Below the pieces are notes generated by a model that was not told the DNA's origin, made no database searches, and saw only the letters and a list, made by a program, of their open reading frames with translations. From the NCBI RefSeq assembly GCF_030813355.1, contig NZ_JAUSUD010000010.1, forward strand, positions 1 to 64,000: a stretch of 64,000 nucleotides of DNA, written 5' to 3'. This DNA is from Metabacillus malikii. GTDB taxonomy: Bacteria > Bacillota > Bacilli > Bacillales > Bacillaceae. The number at the start of each line of letters is the position of its first letter. Within the stretch, counting starts at the first letter, position 1. Below, in pieces: positions 55,336 through 64,000 of this stretch. The position numbers were made by a program, and so were the translations under genes.

Positions 55336-56290
55336 CAGCCCTTGTTTTTTGTAAACGGAGATAGCCAATCAAAATATAAACGATTAACCCGATTAATGTA
55401 GTAATTGCTACAAAGTACTTTGCTTCAAGCGAAATGTCTGCTGGGGTAATAAAGCCTTCAATAATCCCGGCGATAACAAATAATGGTACAGTCCCTAAGA
55501 ATAGTTGTACGGAATGCTTTGCATATTTCTTTAGTTGGAAACCGCGCGAATAGTTACCTGGCACGAACAATTTGTAGCCCATAAGTAAGCCAGCGCCACC
55601 AGCTATGAAAATTGCTGCAAGTTCAACCATCCCGTGTGGAACGATAAATGCCCAAAACTCATACATCATACCTTGTTTCCAAAACACAGCTGCCAGCGCA
55701 CCGACGATTATTCCGTTATAAATAAGTAAGTAAACCGTTAAGATACCAAATGTAATGCCGCTCGCAAAGGCGAGAATCGCAACTTGAATATTATTCGTCA
55801 TAATACTTGAGGACATTATAGATGCGTCAACTTCATTTTCACCTAATTGGCTAGGATTTACTCCATATGCAATTTCAGCGGGAAGAATCGAATATAGGTG
55901 TAGCGAATCATTAACAATTGCAAAGAAGCTACCAACTCCACCGAGTGTGAATAATAACATGGCGATTAATATAAATTTCCATTCGTCTAAAAATAATCCG
56001 ATAAATGTCGTGCTGAAAAATTGCTGGATTTGCTTCATACTCGAAAGCTGGTCTTTATACAATAAATTATGTGCTTTTGAAACGAGACCATTCAGATAGT
56101 TAGTTACTTCTTCATTCGGTAAATACGTTTGGCTGTATGAAAGCTGTTGTGCTGCTTTTAAATAAAGACGATGAAACTCATCAATATCCTGACTTTTTAC
56201 ATTCCGTTTATTTTTATGTAGCGTTACAATGATTTGTTCAAGCTGTTTCCAATCATCACGATGCTGTTTCACAAATTGCTTCACATTCAT
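55295..56290 (-). CDS. SpoIIM/DUF95-family membrane protein
   Basis: 331 residues: an N-terminal cytosolic helical part (about 1-90) and five or six membrane helices with VYLLIYNGIIVGALAAVFW and FIVPHGMVELAAIFIAGGAGLLMG, the SpoIIM signature. Longer than sporulation SpoIIM, and in this context it is the DUF95 partner often found with RDD, MoxR and DUF58 genes. ATG behind AAAGAAGAGGTG. Divergent from RDD. Confidence 0.9.
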   Translation of the reverse strand: MNVKQFVKQHRDDWKQLEQIIVTLHKNKRNVKSQDIDEFHRLYLKAAQQLSYSQTYLPNEEVTNYLNGLVSKAHNLLYKDQLSSMKQIQQFFSTTFIGLFLDEWKFILIAMLLFTLGGVGSFFAIVNDSLHLYSILPAEIAYGVNPSQLGENEVDASIMSSSIMTNNIQVAILAFASGITFGILTVYLLIYNGIIVGALAAVFWKQGMMYEFWAFIVPHGMVELAAIFIAGGAGLLMGYKLFVPGNYSRGFQLKKYAKHSVQLFLGTVPLFVIAGIIEGFITPADISLEAKYFVAITTLIGLIVYILIGYLRLQKTRAATRALDSSSQYMQ

Positions 56291-56539
56291 TTAGTACACC
56301 TCTTCTTTAAGAATAGGCCGTTTTCGAAATAGTTTTCACAATACCTTGGAAAAGAGCCTTTAAATCATTCCGTTTGTTGGCCAATATAAATATAGGAAGT
56401 AGATAGCTAAGTTGTCTAAAAATGCTACACTAGACCTGTTTAGCAATGTTTTTATTACTAGTACCTTACTATTATAGTAATATATGAGAAAAATAGAAAT
56501 AGCTTCAGGGAATAATAACCAGAAAGAGGTGCAACAAAG

Positions 56540-57349
56540 ATGGAGCGAGAAAAAATTGATATTAAAACACCGGAGTTTGTCTCATTACAATTTCAATCAG
56601 CGGGATTAGGAAGCCGGGCAGCTGCATTTATAATTGACCAAATCTTATTATCCATTGCAAATATTCTTATCGTAATAGGATTTTTATTACTAATTTATGG
56701 GTTCTCGTCGTTAAGCTTTTATTCTTATGAGCTAATGTTTAGTATTCCATTTGCTATCATGTTAATTGTGTTATTTATACTTAATTGGGCTTATTATGTT
56801 GTACTGGAATATTTCTCAGGCGGAAAAACGGTTGGAAAGCGGATCGTTGGTATCCGAGTTATTCAAGATAATGGTCATAGTATCACATTATTATCAAGTT
56901 TTATTCGGAACTTATTAAGGATTATCGATTCGCTGCCAGCATACTATTTGTTGGGGATGTTTATGGTATTCTTCCACTCGAAGAATAAAAGATTAGGAGA
57001 CCTCGTTGCAGGGACGATAGTTGTTCATGAACGTAGAAAGAAGAAAAATAAATTATCTGCCATTGAGAAAGAAATAAAAGCAAGAGGTCTTTCTAAGGAA
57101 TCACTCTTATTAGATGAGTGGGTGCTACGCTCATTAGGAGAAAAGGAATGGAAGCTTGTTCATACATATTGTCATCGGGTATTAAACCTCCCATCAGCTG
57201 AACGTAAATTATTAACTATTCAGCTAGCACAAAGACTTTTTCCTAAAATCGAACAACTGGAAAAAGATAAGACAACAGAGGAACTTGAAAATATTATCTT
57301 TGTACTTTACTTATATTTAAAAGAAGAATGGGAGTTTGATTTCTCATAA
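56540..57349 (+). CDS. RDD family membrane protein
   Basis: 269 residues. The RDD domain covers about 1-160 with SAGLGSRAAAFIIDQILL (Arg, Asp, Asp pattern), three or four membrane helices, GGKTVGKRIVGIRVI and RLGDLVAGTIVV. The C-terminal 110 residues are a soluble helical extension (SLGEKEWKLVHTYCHRVLNLPSAERK) present in Bacillus relatives. Divergent from the SpoIIM-like gene, 250 bp apart. Transport of ions by some RDD proteins is reported; role here is open. Confidence 0.9.
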   Translation: MEREKIDIKTPEFVSLQFQSAGLGSRAAAFIIDQILLSIANILIVIGFLLLIYGFSSLSFYSYELMFSIPFAIMLIVLFILNWAYYVVLEYFSGGKTVGKRIVGIRVIQDNGHSITLLSSFIRNLLRIIDSLPAYYLLGMFMVFFHSKNKRLGDLVAGTIVVHERRKKKNKLSAIEKEIKARGLSKESLLLDEWVLRSLGEKEWKLVHTYCHRVLNLPSAERKLLTIQLAQRLFPKIEQLEKDKTTEELENIIFVLYLYLKEEWEFDFS

Positions 57350-57555
57350 AATTGATGAGGATAACTCATACGGTCTGACACCTTCAATAAAACATTGATA
57401 GATTGAATACAAATCTAGTAATCAATCATATGCTTTGTGTTAGTGGAGGGACAGTCATGTAGAGTGATTCTCTTTTTTTTGATCTGCAATCTGACTGTGT
57501 AAAGTGTATAGGGAATTGCTCCTATAAAGATTCTATAAATATATGTCTAAAAGAC

Positions 57556-57583
57556 TAAATGTTAACGCATTCATAACCGATAT
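57556..57583 (+). promoter_or_regulatory. Sigma-D-like promoter of the chemoreceptor gene
   Basis: TAAA (57556-57559), 16-bp spacer, ACCGATAT (57576-57583), compared with TAAA-N15-GCCGATAA for sigma-D. One extra base in the spacer and two mismatches make it a candidate only, but chemoreceptors are normally sigma-D genes. Confidence 0.5.
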
Positions 57584-57618
57584 AATAAATATATCATGAA
57601 AGAATGTGGGGGAAGAAG

Positions 57619-58920
57619 ATGAATACAACTGATAGACCTGTTAAAAAGACTGCTACTCAGCTGTTAATAAGCATCATAGTGTTAGTCATCGTCATGATAA
57701 GCTCAATAAGCTTATTAAGCTTTATGTTTGCAAATCATGCAATTGAAAGTGGGAATACAAGCTCATTGCTATGGAGTTTACTTGGAACAACGGCATTTAT
57801 TACGATTGTATGTTTCACAATATTATATTTTTTCATTATGAAAAAACTAAAGGGAATCAAAACGATTGTTTCAACTACAGCGATGTTAGCTGCAGGGAAA
57901 TTGTATGAAACGCCAATAAAAGAGGGATCTGATGAATTTGGACAAATTGCACACTCCTTAAATAAAATAAATGAAGGTCTACGTGTATTTTTCCGCAACT
58001 TGCTCGCATCTGGTAAAACGTTAGAAAGCTCATCTAAAGAGTTATCGTCGTTATCAGAAATAACAAATGCGACTAGTCAGGAAATAGGAACAGCATTAAA
58101 TGAAATTTCTAGAGGGTCGGTATCACAAGCAGCTGATATTGAATCAACTAGCCAAATGGCAAGTGACTTACAAGATAGCATTGATAATATGTCTAAAGAG
58201 AGTCATGTCATCATTCAATTAACAAAAGACTGTGCACAAGCTGTTCAAACAGGTAAAGAAAGTGTAACTGGACTACAGGCATCTAATAAAGAAAATGCAA
58301 ATATGCTAGACCAAATTAGTATGGGAATTACAACATTATTCCAAAGTGTTGATCAAATCTCAGGAATTGTTACGACAATTGATAATATCTCAAAACAAAC
58401 AAATTTACTTGCGCTAAATGCAAGTATTGAAGCAGCTAGAGCTGGTGAACATGGTAAAGGATTCGCGGTTGTTGCCGAAGAAGTTCGGAAGCTTGCTGAA
58501 GAAACAAATCAAGCAACATCACAAATTCAAACGATGATTCAAGACATTGAAAAGGAAACAGAAAATACAGTACTTGTTATGGCGCAAACTGCAGAGATTT
58601 CTAATGGTTTAAATAGTAGTGTGCTTGAGACAGAATCAGAATTTAACGAAATTTCTACATCGATAAACAGAATTATCGAGGGAATTACAACGTTAAACGG
58701 TGAAATTGAAAAGGTATCTGCAAACGGAGTGAGAATTGTTGATTCGATACAAAATGTATCTGCAGTAGCAGAGCAAACCGCTGCTTCAACGGAGCAAATT
58801 ACAGCATCTGTTGATGAGCAAATACATTCAATCCATGCTATTACGAAATCATCTGCGACAGTAAAAGAGATTAGCGCAACAATAAATGATATCGTGATAA
58901 ATATTGCGGAAAAGTCTTAA
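57619..58920 (+). CDS. Methyl-accepting chemotaxis protein (short sensor)
   Basis: 433 residues. Two membrane helices (about 14-36 and 47-70) leave only about ten residues outside, so there is no classical ligand domain. A HAMP region follows ([26 protein letters not shown]), then the cytoplasmic coiled coil with the tip [47 protein letters not shown] split by methylation regions. It probably senses cytoplasmic, membrane or energy signals (inference). ATG 57619 follows GGGGGAAGAAG. Confidence 0.93.
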   Translation: MNTTDRPVKKTATQLLISIIVLVIVMISSISLLSFMFANHAIESGNTSSLLWSLLGTTAFITIVCFTILYFFIMKKLKGIKTIVSTTAMLAAGKLYETPIKEGSDEFGQIAHSLNKINEGLRVFFRNLLASGKTLESSSKELSSLSEITNATSQEIGTALNEISRGSVSQAADIESTSQMASDLQDSIDNMSKESHVIIQLTKDCAQAVQTGKESVTGLQASNKENANMLDQISMGITTLFQSVDQISGIVTTIDNISKQTNLLALNASIEAARAGEHGKGFAVVAEEVRKLAEETNQATSQIQTMIQDIEKETENTVLVMAQTAEISNGLNSSVLETESEFNEISTSINRIIEGITTLNGEIEKVSANGVRIVDSIQNVSAVAEQTAASTEQITASVDEQIHSIHAITKSSATVKEISATINDIVINIAEKS

Positions 58921-58922
58921 AT

Positions 58923-58957
58923 AAAAGGATGTGTTCATCATGAACACATCCTTTTAT
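58923..58957. terminator. Bidirectional terminator after the chemoreceptor
   Basis: AAAAGGATGTGTTCATCATG and AACACATCCTTTT form a near-perfect hairpin with A and T tails, serving both convergent genes. Confidence 0.92.
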
Positions 58958-58964
58958 ATAAAAT

Positions 58965-60107
58965 TTATGCATAACGAATATGTTCCATCTCCCGTACGGT
59001 ATCAACATATTCCTTTAATAGCCCTTCCAAAATATGGTCCCATGATTGAGTGAGGGCATAACTTCGTGCTTCTTTCCCCATATTGACTCGTTGCTCTTCA
59101 TTAGATAATAATTGAATAATTGCTTGTTTAAATTGGTCAACATTTTTTGGTTCGCATAATATGCCTGTTACATCATGCTTAATAATATTTTTTACACCGC
59201 CAGAGTTTGCACAAACGACTGGTGTACCTGCTGCTAGAGCCTCTAATACGACATTGCCAAACGTTTCAGTTGGCGAAGGGAAAATGAATAAATCTGAGTA
59301 AGAATACATCTCTGCAAGCTGCTTCCCATTTAGATAACCAGCAAATGTCATGTTTGCAGGAGCGTTTTTCATCATTTCCTCTTTCGAAGGACCATCACCG
59401 ACAATTACCCATTCAATTTGACTGTTATAAGGTTCGGGTAGCTGACGAGCAAGCTTCATTAATGTCTCAATGTCCTTTTCCGGAGCTAATCTCCCAACAT
59501 AAGTGAGCGTGAATTTTCGCTGAAGCTGAAACTTCTCACGTGTTGTATGTTTATCGTAATTCGGATGGAATAAAGAACAATCAACACCTCTGCCCCAAAT
59601 CCTAAGATTGGAAAAGCCTTTTCTTTTTAATTGTTCCATTGTTTCATAAGATGGCACGAAGATTTTTCGTAATGGCCGATGGAACCAATGCATGTACTTC
59701 CATAAAAACTTAGATAAAAATTGCAAATCATAATAATCTAAGTATTGGTCGAAATCAGTATGGTAAGAGCCAACGATTGGAATATTTAATTTTTTTGCGT
59801 AGTGCAGCCCGCATAATCCAATATTAAAAGGTGTTGCGACATGAATTAAATCAGGTTTAAAACGCAAGAGCTCAGCCTTGACATGGAGCATATTCGGCAG
59901 GGCTAAACGACATTCAGGATATAAAAAGAACGGCAGACTAGTAAATCGATGAATGTGACTGGAAAATCGACTTTCACTTGTACTTTCTGGTGCAAAAACT
60001 CTATACTCGTAGCCCCTTTTTTCAAAATAATCTGTTAACCGTTTTAATGTGCGTGCTACTCCATTTACATCAGGTGCAAAAGTGTCGGTAAAGATAGCAA
60101 TTCTCAT
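58965..60107 (-). CDS. GT4 family glycosyltransferase
   Basis: About 380 residues, GT-B fold. MRIAIFTDTFAPDVNGVARTLKRL is the usual N-terminus; GRGVDCSLFHP, LTYVGRLAPEKDIETL (about 201), VIVGDGPSKEEM and PSPTETFGNVVLEALAAGTPVV (about 284-305) are the nucleotide-sugar motifs. Resembles GDP-mannose-dependent alpha-mannosyltransferases and glycolipid transferases. ATG 60107 behind GGGGGAATTCG. The PAP2 gene lies just upstream and may share the unit. Confidence 0.9.
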   Translation of the reverse strand: MRIAIFTDTFAPDVNGVARTLKRLTDYFEKRGYEYRVFAPESTSESRFSSHIHRFTSLPFFLYPECRLALPNMLHVKAELLRFKPDLIHVATPFNIGLCGLHYAKKLNIPIVGSYHTDFDQYLDYYDLQFLSKFLWKYMHWFHRPLRKIFVPSYETMEQLKRKGFSNLRIWGRGVDCSLFHPNYDKHTTREKFQLQRKFTLTYVGRLAPEKDIETLMKLARQLPEPYNSQIEWVIVGDGPSKEEMMKNAPANMTFAGYLNGKQLAEMYSYSDLFIFPSPTETFGNVVLEALAAGTPVVCANSGGVKNIIKHDVTGILCEPKNVDQFKQAIIQLLSNEEQRVNMGKEARSYALTQSWDHILEGLLKEYVDTVREMEHIRYA

Positions 60108-60188
60108 CGAATTCCCCCAGTAATGAAAATAAGGTACTAGAAAGAGCCTCTCTTCAAAAGGAAACGTCACACTAAATAATAACGAAAG

Positions 60189-60743
60189 CTAAATGATAGC
60201 CTGTAACATATAATTTTCTAACATAAAGGAACTGAAGATTCCAGATGTACAGCCTAACAAACAGCCTACTAGCACATCGGAAGGGTAATGTAATCCTAAG
60301 TACATTCTTGATACCGCAACACTAAATGCCAACGGTAAAAGAACTAAAGAAAGCTCTGGTATAAATAAAATGAACGGAATAATAACCGAAAAAATAGCTG
60401 TCGTATGACCGGATGGAAAAGAATGGTCCTGTAAAGGATTATCCGTGACCTTTGTTTCCATTAAAGCTATATATGGACGTTTCCGTGGATAAAGCTTTTT
60501 CACTAATGCTACAGGCAGGTGACTTATTAAAAGTGATGCAGCGCTTGCGATACTAATAAATTGTACAAGTCCTCTTGTGAAAAAGATGAGCAGCAAACTT
60601 ATTGAGATTGTTGCAATCGCACCTCCTAAATGGGTAATATGCCGAAAATAAAAGTTAAGCAGCTTTTGATCGTAATGGCGATTTACACTTCTAAACAACC
60701 TGCATTCAAAATCATACATGTTTGTAAAAAGTTTAGTTCTCAT
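60189..60743 (-). CDS. PAP2-family phosphatase
   Basis: 184 residues, integral membrane with five or six helices. All three motifs are present: KLYPRKRP (about 92), SFPSGHTTA (about 116) and SRMYLGLHYPSD (about 152), with both catalytic His. Substrates may be undecaprenyl diphosphate or phosphatidyl phosphates. ATG behind AAAAGGAGCG. Upstream of the glycosyltransferase by 81 bp, suggesting lipid-linked work. Confidence 0.92.
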   Translation of the reverse strand: MRTKLFTNMYDFECRLFRSVNRHYDQKLLNFYFRHITHLGGAIATISISLLLIFFTRGLVQFISIASAASLLISHLPVALVKKLYPRKRPYIALMETKVTDNPLQDHSFPSGHTTAIFSVIIPFILFIPELSLVLLPLAFSVAVSRMYLGLHYPSDVLVGCLLGCTSGIFSSFMLENYMLQAII

Positions 60744-61207
60744 ATTTGAAACGCTCCTTTTAGCTCCTTTACTATTATTGTAAGTGACGAATATAAAGTT
60801 AATAATAAGAAATTGTAAATAATTTCAGCAGATAATTTTCAAAAAATTAATGATCTTTAAACAAGGAAATGGATAATGAATGGATAGTAGTAGCGTATGA
60901 GGAGTTAATCAAATCGATGAATATTCATGACAAATTTTGAAACATTTAATAAGTCCCCTAGATATATGGTATAGGAATGGTAACATGGATATAAGTACTA
61001 AAGTAATTTACAAGCGTGGTATAAATTTAACATATGAATGTCGCCAAGGGAATGTGAGGGGAGAGCTGTCAAAATTATTGTGAGACGAAGTTTGTGTTTA
61101 TTGCTTCATCACATGCTGTAAAAATAACATGAATGTTTAAAAGGCCAGCCCCCCAGAAACACAGTATAGAAATGACAATGTTTGTTGGAGAAATCAGACC
61201 TTTATCA
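60744..61207. other. AT-rich intergenic region
   Basis: No ORF with a ribosome site, no terminator and no repeat were recognised before the dispersed element starts near 61208. Confidence 0.5.
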
Positions 61208-61441
61208 TGCATCATTTATTTTGGCTCTATTCTAAAAGATTGGTGCTTTTTGCACTAACCTTTTTAAGGGTTTGTTGGAGCGGAAGTGCGAGACTCCTGC
61301 GGGATGCGTGGGAGAGGTGAGACCCCGCAAGCGTTAACGCTGAGGAGGCTCACCACCCACCCCGCGGAAAGCGAGTACTGTAGCGGAGACAAACCCTAAA
61401 CGACAACTCAGTTAAAAGCAACAATGTTTACGAAAACAGCC
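61208..61441. repeat. Dispersed Bacillaceae repeat, short form, copy 3
   Basis: Contains GAGACTCCTGCGGGATGCGT, GGCTCACCACCCACCCCGCG and GAAAGCGAGTACTGTAGCGG. Outer arms GGGTTTG (61268-61274) and CAAACCC (61390-61396) pair. The ends GGCTCTATTCTAAAAGATTG and, reversed, GGCTGTTTTCGTAAACATTG look like imperfect terminal inverted repeats. Lacks the ~150-bp internal part of copies 1 and 2. It ends one base before the ytoA stop codon. Confidence 0.85.
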
Positions 61442-61442
61442 T

Positions 61443-61955
61443 TTATTTTTGAAGCGATTTATAATATTGCCCTTTTTCTACATATTCACGTCTAATCCGT
61501 TCCATATCATGCACATCTGCTTCTGTTAATGGACGAATAACTTTTGCAGGTCGGCCGAAAGCAAGTGTATGAGGAGGAATGACTTTACCTTGCGGGACAA
61601 GACTACCTGCACCGATAAAAGCACCTTCACCTATTTCGGCACCATCTAATATGATCGAACCCATGCCGATTAATGCCTGTTTACGAATAATTGAACTATG
61701 TAAGGTCACTTGATGTCCAACGGTTACATCATCTTCTATTATCAATGGTCGGTTTGGACTTTGATGTAAACAGCATAAATCTTGAATATTTACACGATTA
61801 CCGATTATTGTTGGGGCGACATCGCCACGGATAACCGTTTGAAACCAAATGCTTGACTCATCACCTATTTTGACATCACCTGTAATTGTAACGTAATCTG
61901 CAATGAAAGCAGAATCAGCTATTTCTGGATGGTTTTCTTTATATGGATACATCAT
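61443..61955 (-). CDS. ytoA: Gamma-carbonic-anhydrase-like protein YtoA
   Basis: 170 residues, left-handed beta-helix hexapeptide protein. GDESSIWFQTVIRGDVAPTIIGNRVNIQDLCCLHQSP and VTVGHQVTLHSSII hold the gamma-CA/YrdA segments; His in LHQ, GHQ and LHS are the likely metal ligands. Many relatives lack measurable CA activity. ATG behind AGAAAGGAGAAACAGGC. Divergent from ytpA, conserved in Bacillus. Confidence 0.93.
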   Translation of the reverse strand: MMYPYKENHPEIADSAFIADYVTITGDVKIGDESSIWFQTVIRGDVAPTIIGNRVNIQDLCCLHQSPNRPLIIEDDVTVGHQVTLHSSIIRKQALIGMGSIILDGAEIGEGAFIGAGSLVPQGKVIPPHTLAFGRPAKVIRPLTEADVHDMERIRREYVEKGQYYKSLQK

Positions 61956-62095
61956 GCCTGTTTCTCCTTTCTTATAACAAGAGTGTTTCTAGTTTAGCTA
62001 TTTAGAATGGGAATAAACAATTTACCATATATTATAACAAAACAAAGACTGTTGGTCGTTTCCTTTTTAGTTTGTACGAAGGGAGTCACATAATA

Positions 62096-62887
62096 ATGTG
62101 GAAATGGAAAACAGACGCTGATGACCCAAAAGGTGTAATCATTATCGTCCATGGAGCTGCAGAATATCATGGCAGGTATAAATGGCTCGTTGAAATGTGG
62201 AAACTAGCTGGTTATCATGTTGTGATGGGGGATTTACCTGGGCAAGGTACTACAACAAGAAGAAGAGGACATATTCAATCATTCGACGAATATATAATCG
62301 AATTAAATGAATGGATAGATGAAGCAGCAAGCTATCATCTTCCAATATTTTTACTCGGTCATAGCATGGGCGGATTAGTTGTTATCCGTGCTTTACAAGA
62401 AGAAAAGCACAAAAACATTCAAGCTGTTTTATTATCATCACCGTGTTTAGGTACTTTATATAAACCGAATAAAGCCTTAAATTTAGCCTCTATAGGTTTA
62501 AATAAACTCGCACCGTCCTTTAAAGTTGAATCGAATTTATCGATTGAAATGGCGACAAGGAATAAAGAAGTACAGGATGCCGATCAAAATGATTCGTTAT
62601 ATGTGACGAAGGTATCTGTACGCTGGTATCGTGAGCTCCTAAAAGCAATAGAAGAAGCACATAAAAAAGTTGATTCATTTCAAGAGGTTCCGCTGCTTGT
62701 GATGCAAGGCGGAGATGATAAAATCGTTGATAAGGCATCAGTAAAGGAGTGGTTTAACAAAGTAGATTTATTAGAAAAGTCGTATAAAGAATGGGTTGGA
62801 CTTTACCATGAAATTTTTAGTGAACCCGAACGTGAAGACGTATTTGATGTTGCGAAACGCTTTTTCGATGCCCACGTGAGTAATTAA
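62096..62887 (+). CDS. ytpA: Lysophospholipase-like hydrolase YtpA
   Basis: 263 residues, alpha/beta hydrolase of the monoacylglycerol-lipase type. B. subtilis YtpA is linked to production of the lysophospholipid antibiotic bacilysocin. Nucleophile Ser in LLGHSMGGL (about 90), Asp in QGGDDKIVDK (about 210) and His in GLYHEIFSEPER (about 240); VHGAAEYHGRY is the family start. ATG 62096 follows GAAGGGAG at about 11 bases and matches the homologue start MW.WK. ytpB follows 65 bp later. Confidence 0.92.
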   Translation: MWKWKTDADDPKGVIIIVHGAAEYHGRYKWLVEMWKLAGYHVVMGDLPGQGTTTRRRGHIQSFDEYIIELNEWIDEAASYHLPIFLLGHSMGGLVVIRALQEEKHKNIQAVLLSSPCLGTLYKPNKALNLASIGLNKLAPSFKVESNLSIEMATRNKEVQDADQNDSLYVTKVSVRWYRELLKAIEEAHKKVDSFQEVPLLVMQGGDDKIVDKASVKEWFNKVDLLEKSYKEWVGLYHEIFSEPEREDVFDVAKRFFDAHVSN

Positions 62888-62952
62888 TGATAAACTGACA
62901 TTAGCATAACCTTTATATAATGAAGTTTCATGAAAGTAAGGTGACTTTTCCT

Positions 62953-64000
62953 TTGACAGTACCAGAGCATCCAATAAAATTAATGACAAAAGTATATAAA
63001 GATATTTTCCCGATCGTTCATCATTATGTTAAATATTGGCGCGAGCAAGCTGAGAACATTCCAAATGTCGAGCTTAAAACGCAAGCGCTCGATAGTATAA
63101 ACCGTAAAGAATTCCACTGTGAAGGTGGTGGGATTTTAGCAATGCTTTCAGGAAAATACAAGCAAAGATGTGTTGAATTTATAGTGGCGTATCAGACAAT
63201 TAGTGACTATTTGGATAATTTATGTGACAGAAGTACTTCACTTGATCCTGAAGATTTCCGGATGCTTCATCAATCAATGCTCGATGCATTAACTTGTGGA
63301 GAGCCTTGTAAAAATTATTATCAATTCCGTGAAGACCAAGACGATGGTGGCTATCTACATAATCTTGTTAAGACTTGCCAAAGTGTCCTTGCTGACTTAA
63401 ACCATTATCCGATGATTTCACAATATCTCCTTGAGTTATCAAGCTATTATTGTGATCTTCAAGTGCATAAGCACGTGAAAAAAGACGAACGTGTTCCACG
63501 TCTAGAAAATTGGTTTAACAATCATAAGCCAAATGTGCCTGAAATGGAATGGTACGAATTTTCGGCATGTACTGGATCAACATTGGGGATTTTTTGTTTA
63601 GTTGCATATGCGTTCCACGAAACGTTTGAAGAAAAGCAAGCTAAGCAAATTAGAGACAGTTATTTTCCATATGTACAAGGCTTACATATCCTCCTTGATT
63701 ATTTAATTGACCAGGAAGAGGATAAGCTTGGTGGAGATTTAAATTTCTGTAGCTATTATGAGTCGGAAGCTGTAATGATGAAGAGGCTAGAACATTTTGT
63801 ACAAAAGGCTGATTATCATCTATCAGGCATCCCACATGAAAATTTCCATAAGTTAATTAATAGAGGCTTACTAGGTGTTTACTTATCAGATGATAAAGTA
63901 GCGACACATAAAGAACTTAATAAAATGGCGAAACGATTAATTAAGCTAGGCGGTAAGACATCGTACTTCTTTTATGTAAATGGAAGAGCCTATCGGACAA
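62953..64000 (+). CDS. ytpB: Tetraprenyl-beta-curcumene synthase YtpB (3' end outside window)
   Basis: DUF2600 terpene synthase, 349 residues visible and still open. B. subtilis YtpB turns tetraprenyl diphosphate into tetraprenyl-beta-curcumene for C35 terpenoids. Visible: ELKTQALDSINRKEFHCEGGG (about 41-61), the Asp-rich SDYLDNLCDR (about 90-99), and GGDLNFCSYYESE (about 260-272). The start TTG 62953 has AAGGTGA at 8 bases; no ATG lies nearby at the N-terminus. Gene order ytoA-ytpA-ytpB as in B. subtilis. Confidence 0.93.
   Translation, partial: MTVPEHPIKLMTKVYKDIFPIVHHYVKYWREQAENIPNVELKTQALDSINRKEFHCEGGGILAMLSGKYKQRCVEFIVAYQTISDYLDNLCDRSTSLDPEDFRMLHQSMLDALTCGEPCKNYYQFREDQDDGGYLHNLVKTCQSVLADLNHYPMISQYLLELSSYYCDLQVHKHVKKDERVPRLENWFNNHKPNVPEMEWYEFSACTGSTLGIFCLVAYAFHETFEEKQAKQIRDSYFPYVQGLHILLDYLIDQEEDKLGGDLNFCSYYESEAVMMKRLEHFVQKADYHLSGIPHENFHKLINRGLLGVYLSDDKVATHKELNKMAKRLIKLGGKTSYFFYVNGRAYRT

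Overview
The window is a chromosomal segment of a low-GC Gram-positive spore-former of the Bacillaceae. Three things point there. The 21-gene tRNA cluster has the same order as the Bacillus subtilis trnB cluster. The gene order matches the B. subtilis yt region (glgBCDAP, yteA-menA, menFDHBEC, mntABCD, ytiB, luxS, dps, ytkD, ytlACD, ytmAB, metK, asnB, ytoA-ytpA-ytpB). Sporulation and menaquinone genes of Bacillus type are present. The species cannot be named from the sequence alone; long intergenic repeat arrays set it apart from B. subtilis itself.

Layout. Positions 1-2994 hold the 3' end of 23S rRNA, 5S rRNA and 21 tRNAs closed by a strong terminator. Three tRNA genes (Lys, fMet, Phe) are each preceded by a broken copy of their own 5' half joined to a small conserved element. 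Positions 3240-3830 are a 52-bp tandem array. Then come a lipoprotein and an acetyltransferase, a 0.9-kb gap with two structured segments, and the glycogen operon glgBCDAP (6162-14345). Positions 14457-17320 (minus strand) carry an AIM24-like protein, YteA and MenA; menFDHBEC runs divergently (17778-25709), with a dispersed repeat and a terminator between menB and menE. A second 52-bp array precedes the manganese transporter mntABCD, which has an MntR-like operator. Next is a metal-homeostasis neighbourhood: a Fur-box small gene, a DUF1540 gene, a His-rich zinc-binding lipoprotein and a beta-carbonic anhydrase with Zur-like boxes between them. YidD, LuxS, a third 52-bp array, a UPF0718/UPF0703 permease pair, YtzI, Dps, YtkD, the ytlACD ABC transporter and ytmAB follow. 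The metK gene has an S-box riboswitch, then asnB. Positions 50283-57349 are a MoxR-DUF58-DUF4129-DUF4350 cluster with a SpoIIM-like and an RDD protein. The end holds a chemotaxis receptor, a glycosyltransferase, a PAP2 phosphatase, ytoA, ytpA and a truncated ytpB.

How the genes work together. GlgC/GlgD make ADP-glucose, GlgA and GlgB build branched glycogen and GlgP degrades it. MenF-D-H-C-E-B convert chorismate to dihydroxynaphthoate, which MenA prenylates. MntABCD and AdcA import Mn and Zn. MetK makes SAM, whose by-products LuxS recycles.

The most unusual signals are (1) three copies of a small element inserted in tRNA genes, with a helix that covaries across the copies and a 27-nt loop of constant length, flanked by long direct duplications that rebuild the tRNA 5' half; and (2) three separate arrays sharing a strict 52-bp period and a palindromic core while the other half of the unit differs between arrays. 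Both are described in the findings.
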